From assembly GCA_964600615.1 (NCBI GenBank), contig CAZRJK010000004.1:1-64000 (forward strand): a DNA stretch of 64,000 nt. Reading direction: 5' to 3'. The stretch comes from RUG11198 sp964600615. GTDB taxonomy: Bacteria > Bacillota_I > Bacilli_A > RF39 > UBA660. Position 1 is the first letter of the stretch; each line of letters begins with the position of its first letter. Below are positions 33,057 to 41,793 of this stretch, in pieces. The notes under the pieces were generated by a model. The model had not been told where the DNA came from. It saw only the letters and a list, made by a program, of their open reading frames with translations, and did no database searches. Both the position numbers and the translations under genes were made by a program.

Positions 33057-33710
33057 CTAATTATCCTCTCTAGAATTTGTTAAATTAACCCGTTCATCAT
33101 TCCTCCATGTATCTATATTTTTATGATTACCACTAAGAAGAACCTCTGGAACCTTCATTCCCCTAAATTCCCTAGGCTTAGTATATACAGGATAATCTAA
33201 AAGACCATCATTAAAAGATTCATCTATTAAACTATCCTTATTAATAACACCATCTAATAATCTAATCGTAGCATCCATTACTACCATTGCTGGAACTTCT
33301 CCTCCTGTAAGAACATAATCTCCTATTGACACTTGCTCATCTACAATAGATTTAATTCGCTCATCAAATCCCTCATAATGACCACACAATAAAATAATAT
33401 GTTTATACTTTGTATACTCCTTAGCAACATTCTCTTTAAACATCTTACCACCAGGTGTAAGCATAATTACTACACTATCAGAAGTTCTTAAATCTTCTAT
33501 AGCCCTAAATATAGGTTCACACATAAGAACCATACCAGCGCCTCCACCATACTGATAATCATCAACTCTCTTATTTTTATCTAAAGAATAATCTCTAAAA
33601 TTATGTATATTTATCTCTACAATACCCTTATCCCTAGCTCTCTTAATAATAGATTCATTTATAAATCCATCAAACATCGAAGGAAATAAAGTTAAAACAT
33701 CAATCTTCAT
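33057..33710 (-). CDS. trmD: tRNA (guanine37-N1)-methyltransferase
   Basis: A 217-residue SPOUT methyltransferase, shorter than the usual 240. Motifs: KIDVLTLFPSMF, DDYQYGGGAGMVLM, LLCGHYEGFDERI, SIGDYVLTGGEVPAMV and DYPVYTKPREFRGMKVPEVLLSGNH. It methylates G37 of tRNAs to prevent frameshifting. It follows rimM directly with a one-base join, as in most bacteria. The C-terminal arm is truncated compared with Escherichia coli, which is common in small genomes. Confidence 0.96.
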   Translation of the reverse strand: MKIDVLTLFPSMFDGFINESIIKRARDKGIVEINIHNFRDYSLDKNKRVDDYQYGGGAGMVLMCEPIFRAIEDLRTSDSVVIMLTPGGKMFKENVAKEYTKYKHIILLCGHYEGFDERIKSIVDEQVSIGDYVLTGGEVPAMVVMDATIRLLDGVINKDSLIDESFNDGLLDYPVYTKPREFRGMKVPEVLLSGNHKNIDTWRNDERVNLTNSREDN

Positions 33711-34202
33711 CTAGATCAGTCCCTTAATATTTTTAAATCGAATATATCCCTCATCCAAATTAACTTCTTCTATTATATCACTAACATAAGGAATTAAACA
33801 ATCTTTTTTTTCATTACTAACTACAAATAAAGGTTGCTTATAACTATTATCAATTCTTTTAACATTACCCATAACCTTATTATCAATCATAACATTAAGA
33901 CCAATTAAATCTTCATCTAAATAACAATTATCATCTAATTTTATATCAGATTTATTCACATATACATTAGATCCCTTATATTGTAAAACATCATTAATAT
34001 TATTTATTCCATCCATACATATCATATCAAAATTCTTATGTATTCTATAACTATTAATAATTTCCTTATCTTTATCCTTACCAATATATATATTCATACC
34101 CTTAAAGAACACTTTATCCTTATATCTAAAATTAGATATAATTCTAACCTCTCCCTTAATACCATGAGTATTAACTATCTTCCCAATATATATATATTCC
34201 AT
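33711..34202 (-). CDS. rimM: 16S rRNA processing factor RimM
   Basis: A 163-residue RimM. The N-terminal IGKIVNTHGIKGEVRI and the C-terminal PRC-barrel with LIGLNVMIDNKVMGNVKRI and LIPYVSDIIEEVNLDEGYIRF are characteristic. It helps maturation of the 30S head by binding S19. Conserved rimM-trmD order. Its ATG overlaps the end of the 34203-34586 gene closely. Confidence 0.94.
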   Translation of the reverse strand: MEYIYIGKIVNTHGIKGEVRIISNFRYKDKVFFKGMNIYIGKDKDKEIINSYRIHKNFDMICMDGINNINDVLQYKGSNVYVNKSDIKLDDNCYLDEDLIGLNVMIDNKVMGNVKRIDNSYKQPLFVVSNEKKDCLIPYVSDIIEEVNLDEGYIRFKNIKGLI

Positions 34203-34586
34203 CTAATCATCCTTATCTTTTTTTCTTATTCTCCTAAATTGTTCTTCTCTTAACATTTCCTTATAAATATCCCCCTCTAAAATACATACTTCTTCAAAAA
34301 AATCAAGGGAATCCTTCTTATCACTATTAACAATTTTAATTACATCACTATATGCAAGTAATGCTTCCTGATACATATCACTATCACCATCAACATATCT
34401 CCCGAATCCATCTAAAACAAGATTCTGATATACCCATATATCACTCTTACCATCTCTAGAAGCTACATTATAATATGTCATCAAAGCATTATCATATAAT
34501 AACGCACTATTACATTCTTCCATATCACTAAATAAATAATCTCTAATCCTTCTAGTAACAGGAACAATCTCTGATTTAATTTTCAC
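34203..34586 (-). CDS. Hypothetical protein, 127 aa
   Basis: Not recognised. The start is taken at a GTG (MKIKSEIVPVTRRIRDYLF), because AGGTGG lies six bases before it. The sequence is acidic and helical, with ENxLLYDNALMTYYNVA-like and YQEALLAYSDVIKIV stretches that look like helix pairs, and a charged end (EEQFRRIRKKDKDD). No membrane segment. It lies between a SpoU rRNA methyltransferase and rimM without gaps, so it is part of that translation-related unit. Confidence 0.6.
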   Translation of the reverse strand: MKIKSEIVPVTRRIRDYLFSDMEECNSALLYDNALMTYYNVASRDGKSDIWVYQNLVLDGFGRYVDGDSDMYQEALLAYSDVIKIVNSDKKDSLDFFEEVCILEGDIYKEMLREEQFRRIRKKDKDD

Positions 34587-34595
34587 AAAGCCCAC

Positions 34596-35321
34596 CTACT
34601 TATTTAATTCATACATAATAATAGAAGCTGCTACAGAAGCATTTAAACTCTCACATCTATCATTAATATCTAAATATATAAACTTATCACATAACTCCTT
34701 AACACTATTACTAATACCATTACCCTCATTCCCAATAACAAAAGCAAATTTATTAATATTATCTATAGACTTAATATTAACACCATCATTAACATCAGTA
34801 CCCAATACTAGATAATCATTCTTTATTTCTTTAATAAAACTAACTAAATTCTTTCTAATAATATTAATATTAAATAACATACCTTCACTAGCTCTTATTA
34901 CCTTAGAATTATATAAATCAACACTATCATCACTAAGAACAATAGTATCAATATTAAAAGCTACAGCACTCCTAATTATAGATCCTAAATTACCAGGATC
35001 TTGAATATTATCAAGAATAATAACTCTCTTACCAATATTATTATCCTCTTTTATTTTATTACAAACAGCAATAACCTTAGGATTAGAATTAGTACTAGAT
35101 AACTTATTCATAACCATATCACTTACATACGTCTTTAAACCATCATAAAGAATATCATATCCCTCACTAAGAATAATTTCTTTAACACAACCACTCTTTA
35201 TAGCTTCCTCTACCAAATGAAAAGTCTCTACTAAAAACAAATTATTCTTATCACGATATTTCTTTTCTCTTAACTTATAAATATCTTTAATATGACTATT
35301 ATTAACAGATGTAATAACCAT
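34596..35321 (-). CDS. SpoU/TrmH-family RNA 2'-O-methyltransferase
   Basis: A 241-residue SPOUT enzyme. An N-terminal substrate-binding domain (about 1-90, with KDIYKLREKKYRDKNNLFLVE) precedes the catalytic domain with the three SpoU motifs: LDNIQDPGNLGSIIRSA, FVIGNEGNGIS and YLDINDRCESLNASVAASIIMYE. It adds a 2'-O-methyl group to rRNA or tRNA ribose; this group includes RlmB and YsgA-like proteins, and the exact target is not decided. Ribosome site AGAGGTG. Confidence 0.9.
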   Translation of the reverse strand: MVITSVNNSHIKDIYKLREKKYRDKNNLFLVETFHLVEEAIKSGCVKEIILSEGYDILYDGLKTYVSDMVMNKLSSTNSNPKVIAVCNKIKEDNNIGKRVIILDNIQDPGNLGSIIRSAVAFNIDTIVLSDDSVDLYNSKVIRASEGMLFNINIIRKNLVSFIKEIKNDYLVLGTDVNDGVNIKSIDNINKFAFVIGNEGNGISNSVKELCDKFIYLDINDRCESLNASVAASIIMYELNK

Positions 35322-35330
35322 AACACACCT

Positions 35331-35957
35331 CTAATCCCTCAATAATTTTCTAATTTCTTTATAATTAGGATAATACTTACTTACTTGTTTCCAAAAAGAT
35401 TTAGAATGATTAGGATGAATAAAATGTGATAACTCATGTACTATAACATAATCTAAACATTCTATATCATATTTATATAAATAATAATTTAAAGTAACAT
35501 TATGATTTTTAGTATTACATACACCCCATCTACTAGTCATCTTTCTAATCTTTAAATTAGGACTAGGTATACTCTCTTCATATCTATCATACCAATACTT
35601 TAAATGATTACTAAAAGTAGTACCAATATATTTATCTAACCACTTATTAAGTTTCTTCTCATCACTAACATAAATATTATCTTCATCAATATCTATTTCT
35701 TTACTACCATAAATAATATTATAATTCTTACCAAATAAATAAAACTTATCACTATTCTTTTTCTGCTTATTATATCTATCTATCATCTTACCTATACTAG
35801 CATAATTATCCCTAAGTAACTTTTCTATACTCCTATTACTACTAAAATAATTAGTAGTAACATATATACATCCATCCTTAACTCTAATATAAGTATTCTT
35901 ATTATTCTTCTTAACAACTACTACCTCATAATCATTGCCATTATAATTAAATACCAT
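35331..35957 (-). CDS. YgjP-like zinc metallopeptidase
   Basis: A 208-residue protein of the YgjP/SprT-like (PF01863) family. The zinc site is HELSHFIHPNHSKSFW near 175, preceded by the family motif RKMTSRWGVCN (near 142) and LNYYLYKYDIECLDYVIVHEL. Typical length and domain order, no membrane segment. Its physiological role is unknown. It is adjacent to a LemA-like gene; LemA proteins often lie beside M48-type peptidases, so the two may act together, as inference. Confidence 0.85.
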   Translation of the reverse strand: MVFNYNGNDYEVVVVKKNNKNTYIRVKDGCIYVTTNYFSSNRSIEKLLRDNYASIGKMIDRYNKQKKNSDKFYLFGKNYNIIYGSKEIDIDEDNIYVSDEKKLNKWLDKYIGTTFSNHLKYWYDRYEESIPSPNLKIRKMTSRWGVCNTKNHNVTLNYYLYKYDIECLDYVIVHELSHFIHPNHSKSFWKQVSKYYPNYKEIRKLLRD

Positions 35958-35958
35958 C

Positions 35959-36468
35959 TTACTTCTTATAAAAATTATAAGTATAAAACTTAAACCAATT
36001 AAAAATCTTATTATTTATACTCTTATCCTTATAATTATTATAATCCAAAACCTCCTCATTATATATATCTATCGCATAATCAATTAATCCCTTATTATTA
36101 TCATATTCCTCTTTTACTTCATTAAAACTCTTATCATTTTCTAATTTCTTATAAACATTATCAAGACTTAAAGCAGTATCAATAATATCATCCTTAACAA
36201 GTAACATCCTAGCATTAATATCTATTTCCTTATCAATAGAACTCTTTAATTTATTTAAATCTCTAATAATACCATCCTCATGTAATTTATTACTATTAAT
36301 TATCTCAATAATAGAATCAATATAACTAACTCTATTACACAATAACTTATCAACTTCCTTAAACTTATCTAAAACTCTATCTCTATAAAAAATAAGTTTA
36401 TTATATATACTTATAACCATAATCCCTAAAATCATAATAATACTAAATAAAATAATAATAACTAACAC
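35959..36468 (-). CDS. LemA-family membrane protein
   Basis: A 169-residue protein with an N-terminal membrane helix (LVIIILFSIIMILGIMVI, 2-19) followed by YNKLIFYRDRVLDKFKEVDKLLCNRVSYIDSIIEII, the LemA signature in which the usual ID..L.RR.DLIPNLV is recognisable. The remainder is a helical bundle ending in YNEEVLDYN and FNWFKFYTYNFYK. Function of LemA is unclear. The start codon is GTG. First gene of the unit leading through rRNA methylase and rimM-trmD to murC. Confidence 0.8.
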   Translation of the reverse strand: MLVIIILFSIIMILGIMVISIYNKLIFYRDRVLDKFKEVDKLLCNRVSYIDSIIEIINSNKLHEDGIIRDLNKLKSSIDKEIDINARMLLVKDDIIDTALSLDNVYKKLENDKSFNEVKEEYDNNKGLIDYAIDIYNEEVLDYNNYKDKSINNKIFNWFKFYTYNFYKK

Positions 36469-36561
36469 AATATCACAACCCTTTCACTACTAATTATACA
36501 ATATTTTTAACAAATTATAAAGCCCATTTCTAAATTAAAAAAATAAGCATATAAATTAATT

Positions 36562-37851
36562 ATGAAAAACAAATTTATAAAATCCACTATAATCTTAATA
36601 ATAGGTGGATTCATCACCAAAATATTAGGAATGGTAATAAAAATAAGTCTAACAAGAGCCATAAAAACAGAAGGAATAGGAACTTATTCCTTAATATTAC
36701 CAACATTTAATTTATTTATTACCTTATGTTCCTTAGGATTACCCATAGCAATATCTAAATTAGTAAGTGAAAACAAAATAAGAAGCAAAAAAATAGTCTT
36801 ACCCACAATACCATTAATATTATTATTTAATCTATTATTAATATTTATATTAATTATAATAGCCCCAATCTTAAGTAATAACCTATTACATAACCATAAT
36901 ACTTATCTACCTATCATATCCATAGGCCTAACCTTACCATTTATCTCAATATCATCAATATTAAAAGGATATTTTTTTGGTAAAGAACAAATGCTATCAG
37001 TAACCCTATCTAACATAATAGAACAAATAGTAAGATTATTATTAACTATAATAATAATACCCAAACTAATGAATTATAACATAAAAATAGCTATAACAGG
37101 TGTAGTATCAATTAATATCATTAGTGAATTTTCATCAATATTATTATTACTAATATTCATTCCCAAACATACCAAAATAAAAATACAAGACTTTAAATAT
37201 AATAAAACCATAATAAAAGATTTATTAAATATCTCTATACCTACTACAGGATCAAGATTAATAGGTTCCATATCTTACTTCTTAGAGCCAATAATATTAA
37301 CCTACACCCTAACAAAAACAGGATATACCAATAACTATATAACCATAGAATATGGAATAATAAATGGTTATATCTATCCCTTATTACTATTACCATCATT
37401 TTTTACCTTAGCTATATCTAATGCTCTATTACCAGTAGTATCAAATAGTTATAGCAATAGAAATTATAACTATACCAAATACAAAATAAAACAAGCCATA
37501 AAATTATCCCTATTAATAGGAGTACCTTGTACTCTATTATTTATGACAATACCAGAAGTTTTCTTAAAATTAATCTATAACACCAACGAAGGAATAAACT
37601 ATATAAAAATAATAGCCCCTTTCTTTCTTATATACTATATCCAAGGACCACTAACTAGTAGTATGCAAGCTATGAATAAAGCAAAAGAAGCCATGATAGG
37701 AACATTAATAGGCACTATCATAAAAACCATATTACTATTATTTTTATCATATTTAAAAATAGGAATATGGTCATTATTAATAGCAAACATAACAAATATT
37801 ATCTTTATAACAATTCATCATCTCTATTATGTATTCATAAAAAAAGAGTGA
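36562..37851 (+). CDS. spoVB: Stage V sporulation protein B / MOP-superfamily flippase
   Basis: A 429-residue protein with about 12-14 membrane helices of the MVF/MATE polysaccharide flippase superfamily. The N-terminal FIKSTIILIIGGFITKILGM.. and TEGIGTYSLILPTFNLFITLCSLGLPIAISKLVSE are characteristic for SpoVB, needed for cortex assembly; MurJ-type lipid II flipping is the alternative. It is on the plus strand, alone. No Shine-Dalgarno sequence is visible before ATG, unlike almost every other gene here. Confidence 0.88.
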   Translation: MKNKFIKSTIILIIGGFITKILGMVIKISLTRAIKTEGIGTYSLILPTFNLFITLCSLGLPIAISKLVSENKIRSKKIVLPTIPLILLFNLLLIFILIIIAPILSNNLLHNHNTYLPIISIGLTLPFISISSILKGYFFGKEQMLSVTLSNIIEQIVRLLLTIIIIPKLMNYNIKIAITGVVSINIISEFSSILLLLIFIPKHTKIKIQDFKYNKTIIKDLLNISIPTTGSRLIGSISYFLEPIILTYTLTKTGYTNNYITIEYGIINGYIYPLLLLPSFFTLAISNALLPVVSNSYSNRNYNYTKYKIKQAIKLSLLIGVPCTLLFMTIPEVFLKLIYNTNEGINYIKIIAPFFLIYYIQGPLTSSMQAMNKAKEAMIGTLIGTIIKTILLLFLSYLKIGIWSLLIANITNIIFITIHHLYYVFIKKE

Positions 37852-37862
37852 TTACTCACTCA
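37839..37862 (-). terminator. Terminator after the 37866-38261 gene
   Basis: GAGTGA/TCACTC stem (37846-37861) followed by seven T on the minus strand; it may also stop spoVB transcription. Confidence 0.65.
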
Positions 37863-37865
37863 ATA

Positions 37866-38261
37866 TTAACCCGCCAACATCTTTATATTTTTTTTTATTC
37901 TATTTGACTTATTACCATAAATAAAAATCTTATCATCAACAAAATCCAATCTATACTCATGATCTTCATTTCTATTCTTTAAAATTAATAAATATCTTTG
38001 CTTATTATTATTACCATCTAACAAATATACAAACAAAGGCTCTTTATACTTATTAACACAATTAAAACAAAGATAATCACCTGAATTTTCATTAAATAAC
38101 TCTAATTTTTCCGGCATATCATCTATTTCATTTAAAACATTGCCTATTTCATTAAAGTCTTTGCCAAATAACCACTTCTTAACCTCTTGCTTAAATAATT
38201 CATTCTTACTGACAACCTCAATCCCGTCATAAGACAGATCAATTTCATCACATTCACTCAT
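37866..38261 (-). CDS. Hypothetical protein, 131 aa
   Basis: Not recognised. It is acidic at the N-terminus (SECDEIDLSYDGIEV), then KNELFKQEVKKWLFGKDFNEIGNVL (helical) and a beta-rich second half with a CxxC-like GDYLCFNCVNKY (near 70), which could bind a metal or be chance. No membrane segment. Good ribosome site AAAGGAG. It follows the YlbF-like gene by 12 bases and ends at a terminator, so it is the last gene of the miaB unit. Confidence 0.6.
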   Translation of the reverse strand: MSECDEIDLSYDGIEVVSKNELFKQEVKKWLFGKDFNEIGNVLNEIDDMPEKLELFNENSGDYLCFNCVNKYKEPLFVYLLDGNNNKQRYLLILKNRNEDHEYRLDFVDDKIFIYGNKSNRIKKNIKMLAG

Positions 38262-38273
38262 AATTATTCTCCT

Positions 38274-38603
38274 TTATATTTTATCATCGACATATTTTTC
38301 AATAGTATATGAACTATTACTTAACATATCATTAAATTTATCCATTCTTCTCAAATATTCCTGATAAACAGGTAAACTATTTAAAATTTCAACCTTTGAA
38401 TCAATCTCTTTATCAATCTCTTTATATGAAATATCACCCTTATATTCCAAATCAACAGATTGTTGCTGTAATTCTTTTATCTCATTAACTAATTTATTAA
38501 TTTCTTCATCATTCTTTAAAGCACTCGTAATATTAATATATTCCTTATAACTAGAAGAATTATAAATAGCATTAAATAATTCATCAATACTCTCTTTAAT
38601 CAT
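38274..38603 (-). CDS. YlbF/YmcA-family protein
   Basis: A 109-residue all-helical protein of the YlbF/YmcA (DUF964) family: the central KNDEEINKLVNEIKELQQQSVDLEY and C-terminal VYQEYLRRMDKFNDMLSN match the family. In Bacillus subtilis, YmcA and YlbF act with YaaT in a complex that supports RNase Y maturation of mRNAs, biofilm formation and sporulation, and ymcA follows miaB (ymcB), exactly as here. The start ATG at 38603 overlaps the miaB stop by eight bases. Confidence 0.82.
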   Translation of the reverse strand: MIKESIDELFNAIYNSSSYKEYINITSALKNDEEINKLVNEIKELQQQSVDLEYKGDISYKEIDKEIDSKVEILNSLPVYQEYLRRMDKFNDMLSNSSYTIEKYVDDKI

Positions 38604-40017
38604 CAACTACAACACCATCCATACTCCATGTCTTTACATCATTAATATGTACTTTAACAATCTTACCCAAATATTTCTTATCACAAGTCACATTAACTAA
38701 TTTCATTGTATCAGTATACCCCATATACTTACCATTTTTATCTGATTCACCCTCAATTAAAACATAAACATCCTTATCAAGATATTTCTTATTATTCATA
38801 AGAGCATACTTATTAACAAGCTTATTTAACTTAGCAAGTCTCTTCTTTTTCTCATCTAAAGAAACATCATCTTTCATCTTAGATGCAGGAGTACCCTCTC
38901 TAGGAGAATAAATAAAAGTATAAGCTAAATCATATTTTAACTCATTAACTATATCTATAGTATCCTGAAAATCTTTATCTGTTTCTCCAGGGAAACCAAC
39001 AATAATATCAGTACTAATACTACAATTAGGAATATATTTTCTTATTCTATGAAACAACTCAATATATTCTTCCTTAGTATATCTTCTATTCATTAGCTTT
39101 AATATTCTAGAAGAACCACTTTGAATAGGTAAATGAATATAAGGCATAATATTATCATATTTTGCTATAACCTTAATCATTTCTTCTGTAAAATCCCAAG
39201 GATGACTAGTTACAAATCTAATTCTAGGAATATTAGTCTTACTAACATCCTCTAACAAATTAGCCATATTATAATTAATATCTAAATCCTTACCATAAGC
39301 ATTAACATTCTGCCCTAATAAAGTTACTTCCTTATATCCAGCTTTAACTAAGTCTTTAACCTCTGAAATAATATCTTCAGGTAATCTACTTCTCTGTTTT
39401 CCTCTTGTATAAGGAACAATACAATAAGTACAAAACTTATCACAGCCATACATAATATTAACCCAAGCCTTATATTTAGAATCTCTTCTAACAGGAATAC
39501 CCTCAATAATATCCCCCTCAATACTAAATACCTCTATCTCTTGCTTATTACTATTAACATAATTATCAATATAGATAGGTAACTTATGAATATTATGTGT
39601 ACCCATAACAATATCAACCCATTTATATTTATTTCTTAATTCCTCACATATTCCTTCTTCCTGAGCCATACAGCCACAAAATATAGTAATAATATTAGGT
39701 TTCTTTTCTTTCAAATGCTTAATTCTACCTAACATACCCATAACCTTATTATGAGCATTCTCTCTTATAGCACAAGTATTAAGAATAATAACAGAAGCCT
39801 CATCAATATTATCAACTCTATTATACATCAAATCTTCCATAATAGCACTAATATTCTCACTATCATGAACATTCATCTGACATCCATAAGTCAAAATACA
39901 ATAATTCTTATCCTTACCAATATCTTTAATAGAATTAGGAACCACATAATCATTTCTCTTAATAATAGATTTATCTTTAGTTCTAACTCTAGCACTATTT
40001 AAATTAGGCAAATTCAT
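38596..40017 (-). CDS. miaB: tRNA-i6A37 methylthiotransferase MiaB
   Basis: A 473-residue radical SAM enzyme making ms2i6A in tRNAs. Cluster-binding Cys occur in LTYGCQMNVHDSENIS, NTCAIRENAHNKV and FCGCMAQEE; the radical SAM motif is CDKFCTYCIVPYTRGKQRSR; a TRAM domain ends the protein. The N-terminal about 40 residues are a charged extension typical of Firmicutes. GCQMN distinguishes it from the MtaB-type GCKVN protein at 27577. Followed with overlap by the YmcA-like gene. Confidence 0.96.
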   Translation of the reverse strand: MNLPNLNSARVRTKDKSIIKRNDYVVPNSIKDIGKDKNYCILTYGCQMNVHDSENISAIMEDLMYNRVDNIDEASVIILNTCAIRENAHNKVMGMLGRIKHLKEKKPNIITIFCGCMAQEEGICEELRNKYKWVDIVMGTHNIHKLPIYIDNYVNSNKQEIEVFSIEGDIIEGIPVRRDSKYKAWVNIMYGCDKFCTYCIVPYTRGKQRSRLPEDIISEVKDLVKAGYKEVTLLGQNVNAYGKDLDINYNMANLLEDVSKTNIPRIRFVTSHPWDFTEEMIKVIAKYDNIMPYIHLPIQSGSSRILKLMNRRYTKEEYIELFHRIRKYIPNCSISTDIIVGFPGETDKDFQDTIDIVNELKYDLAYTFIYSPREGTPASKMKDDVSLDEKKKRLAKLNKLVNKYALMNNKKYLDKDVYVLIEGESDKNGKYMGYTDTMKLVNVTCDKKYLGKIVKVHINDVKTWSMDGVVVDD

Positions 40018-40028
40018 ACTACCACTTC

Positions 40029-41786
40029 CTAATATCTACTCCTTATTTTACTTAAACTCTTACAAACAGTCTCGATATTCTTATTCTCCTGTTTCTTTAA
40101 ATTAAGTTCCTTAGCTAAGGCTCTTGTAACATTATACCACTCTTCAATAGAATCCGTATCACTTTTTTTCAAAAATATAAAATTATTAATTAAATATTGA
40201 TTATATAAAGCAGAATACTTCCATAAAGGATCTGTAGAAGAAGAATAACAATCTAATTCAAAGAAATTCTTAGGCTTACTAGATAACCTAATATCAAAGA
40301 AAGAATCTCTTAAATCACTAACCAAATCATCATATCTAATTAAAGATTTATTATTATTAACAACTTCATTAAAATTAACATATTCATCTTCTTTAAACAA
40401 ACTATATTTATATAAATAAGGATATCCCCTATCTCTGAAATACTTAGAAATATTATAATTCATATATCTCATAATAACAAATACCATATCTCTAGATATA
40501 TCTCTATCACTAGTTAAACTATTATAATAATCATTATCTCTTAATGCCCTATCAACATCAATACCATTATTATCTAAATTATTTAAAGCAAAAACAGTCA
40601 AATTCTTTAACATAACACTAGTATCATCAAAACCATCATTCTTAATTAACATATCACAAGTAGAATAATCATAATTATTAACAACCTTAGTATTAGTCCT
40701 ACTAACCTTAAAAGTATTATCAATAATATTCATATTCTTATCTACCTTAACACTAAAAGTAACCGTATTACGATAACTATTTTTTAATAAAGAACACTTA
40801 TTCAAAACCAAATCATTAGATAATATTGGTACTACCTTATCAAACACATAAATAGACTTATACCTTCTCCTAGCCTCTTTATTAATAATAGAATCATAAT
40901 CTATTAAAGCCGGAACAAAACTAACATGAACATACAAAGTATAAGTATTATCCTTATTCTTTTTAAAAAATATAGCATCATCCATCTTTAACGTATTATT
41001 CTTATCAATTGTAATAGCACCCTGCCTCAAGTTAGGTATACCTTTATCTTTAACAATAACTCCATTAATATCATACTTATAAGGAAAAGAAAAATTAACA
41101 CCAAATCTAGATAGTAACACATCATCACTAACATAATTACCACTAATTATATTACATAAATCATCAGTATATTCTGAATGAATCTTTAATTCATCTAATA
41201 TTGATAAATAATCATTTCTATTCTTAGAAAGCAAATTATTCCCCATTCTATCTAACATCAATAAAGAAACCTTATAATAATATTTCTTAATCTCTCTATC
41301 TCTAATATTAAATTTATTAAGTAACTCTCTAAAAATACTATCATATTGCTCACTTACTAAAAAATTCTTATCAACACCCGTTAAAAAAGTCTTAATTCTT
41401 CTAATATTCTTATCTTCATAAATTAAATAATTCAAAAAACTATTCATATCTAACTTATATTCATCACTATTTTCATAATAAATATCATTAAGTAAATTAT
41501 CAACTACCATAATAATCTCTTTATTATCAATATTATTCTTAAAATCCAATAAACCAATAACAACAGTTTCTAATTTATCATTATCAAAACTATCTACATT
41601 ATCTCTTAAGAACATTAAAATTTCTTTAACCTTATTAATATTTTTCTTATTATTACTATTAACAAACCTAGTAATAGCAATAAAGAAATCATTAATAGTT
41701 TCATTAAATTCATAACTAAAACAATTCTTTAACTTATCATAATTTATCTTTTCCTTAAGTAACATCTTATTAATTTCATTATTCAT
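40029..41786 (-). CDS. Degenerate RNB-domain protein (RNase II/R family)
   Basis: A 585-residue protein. An unassigned helical N-terminal part (1-240) replaces the usual cold-shock domains. From about 245 an RNB domain is recognisable: IPNLRQGAITIDKNN, MDDAIFF, YTLYVHVSFVPALID and late DPLWKYSALYNQYLI. Compared with Escherichia coli RNase II, the Asp at position 201 and the pair 209/210 are kept, but D207 is Lys and R500 is Trp (PLWKY for PIRKY). Both are needed for activity in known enzymes, so this is probably an inactive RNA-binding relative. No S1 domain visible. Adjacent to lepA (seven bases) and miaB. Confidence 0.75.
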   Translation of the reverse strand: MNNEINKMLLKEKINYDKLKNCFSYEFNETINDFFIAITRFVNSNNKKNINKVKEILMFLRDNVDSFDNDKLETVVIGLLDFKNNIDNKEIIMVVDNLLNDIYYENSDEYKLDMNSFLNYLIYEDKNIRRIKTFLTGVDKNFLVSEQYDSIFRELLNKFNIRDREIKKYYYKVSLLMLDRMGNNLLSKNRNDYLSILDELKIHSEYTDDLCNIISGNYVSDDVLLSRFGVNFSFPYKYDINGVIVKDKGIPNLRQGAITIDKNNTLKMDDAIFFKKNKDNTYTLYVHVSFVPALIDYDSIINKEARRRYKSIYVFDKVVPILSNDLVLNKCSLLKNSYRNTVTFSVKVDKNMNIIDNTFKVSRTNTKVVNNYDYSTCDMLIKNDGFDDTSVMLKNLTVFALNNLDNNGIDVDRALRDNDYYNSLTSDRDISRDMVFVIMRYMNYNISKYFRDRGYPYLYKYSLFKEDEYVNFNEVVNNNKSLIRYDDLVSDLRDSFFDIRLSSKPKNFFELDCYSSSTDPLWKYSALYNQYLINNFIFLKKSDTDSIEEWYNVTRALAKELNLKKQENKNIETVCKSLSKIRSRY

Positions 41787-41793
41787 ACCAAAA

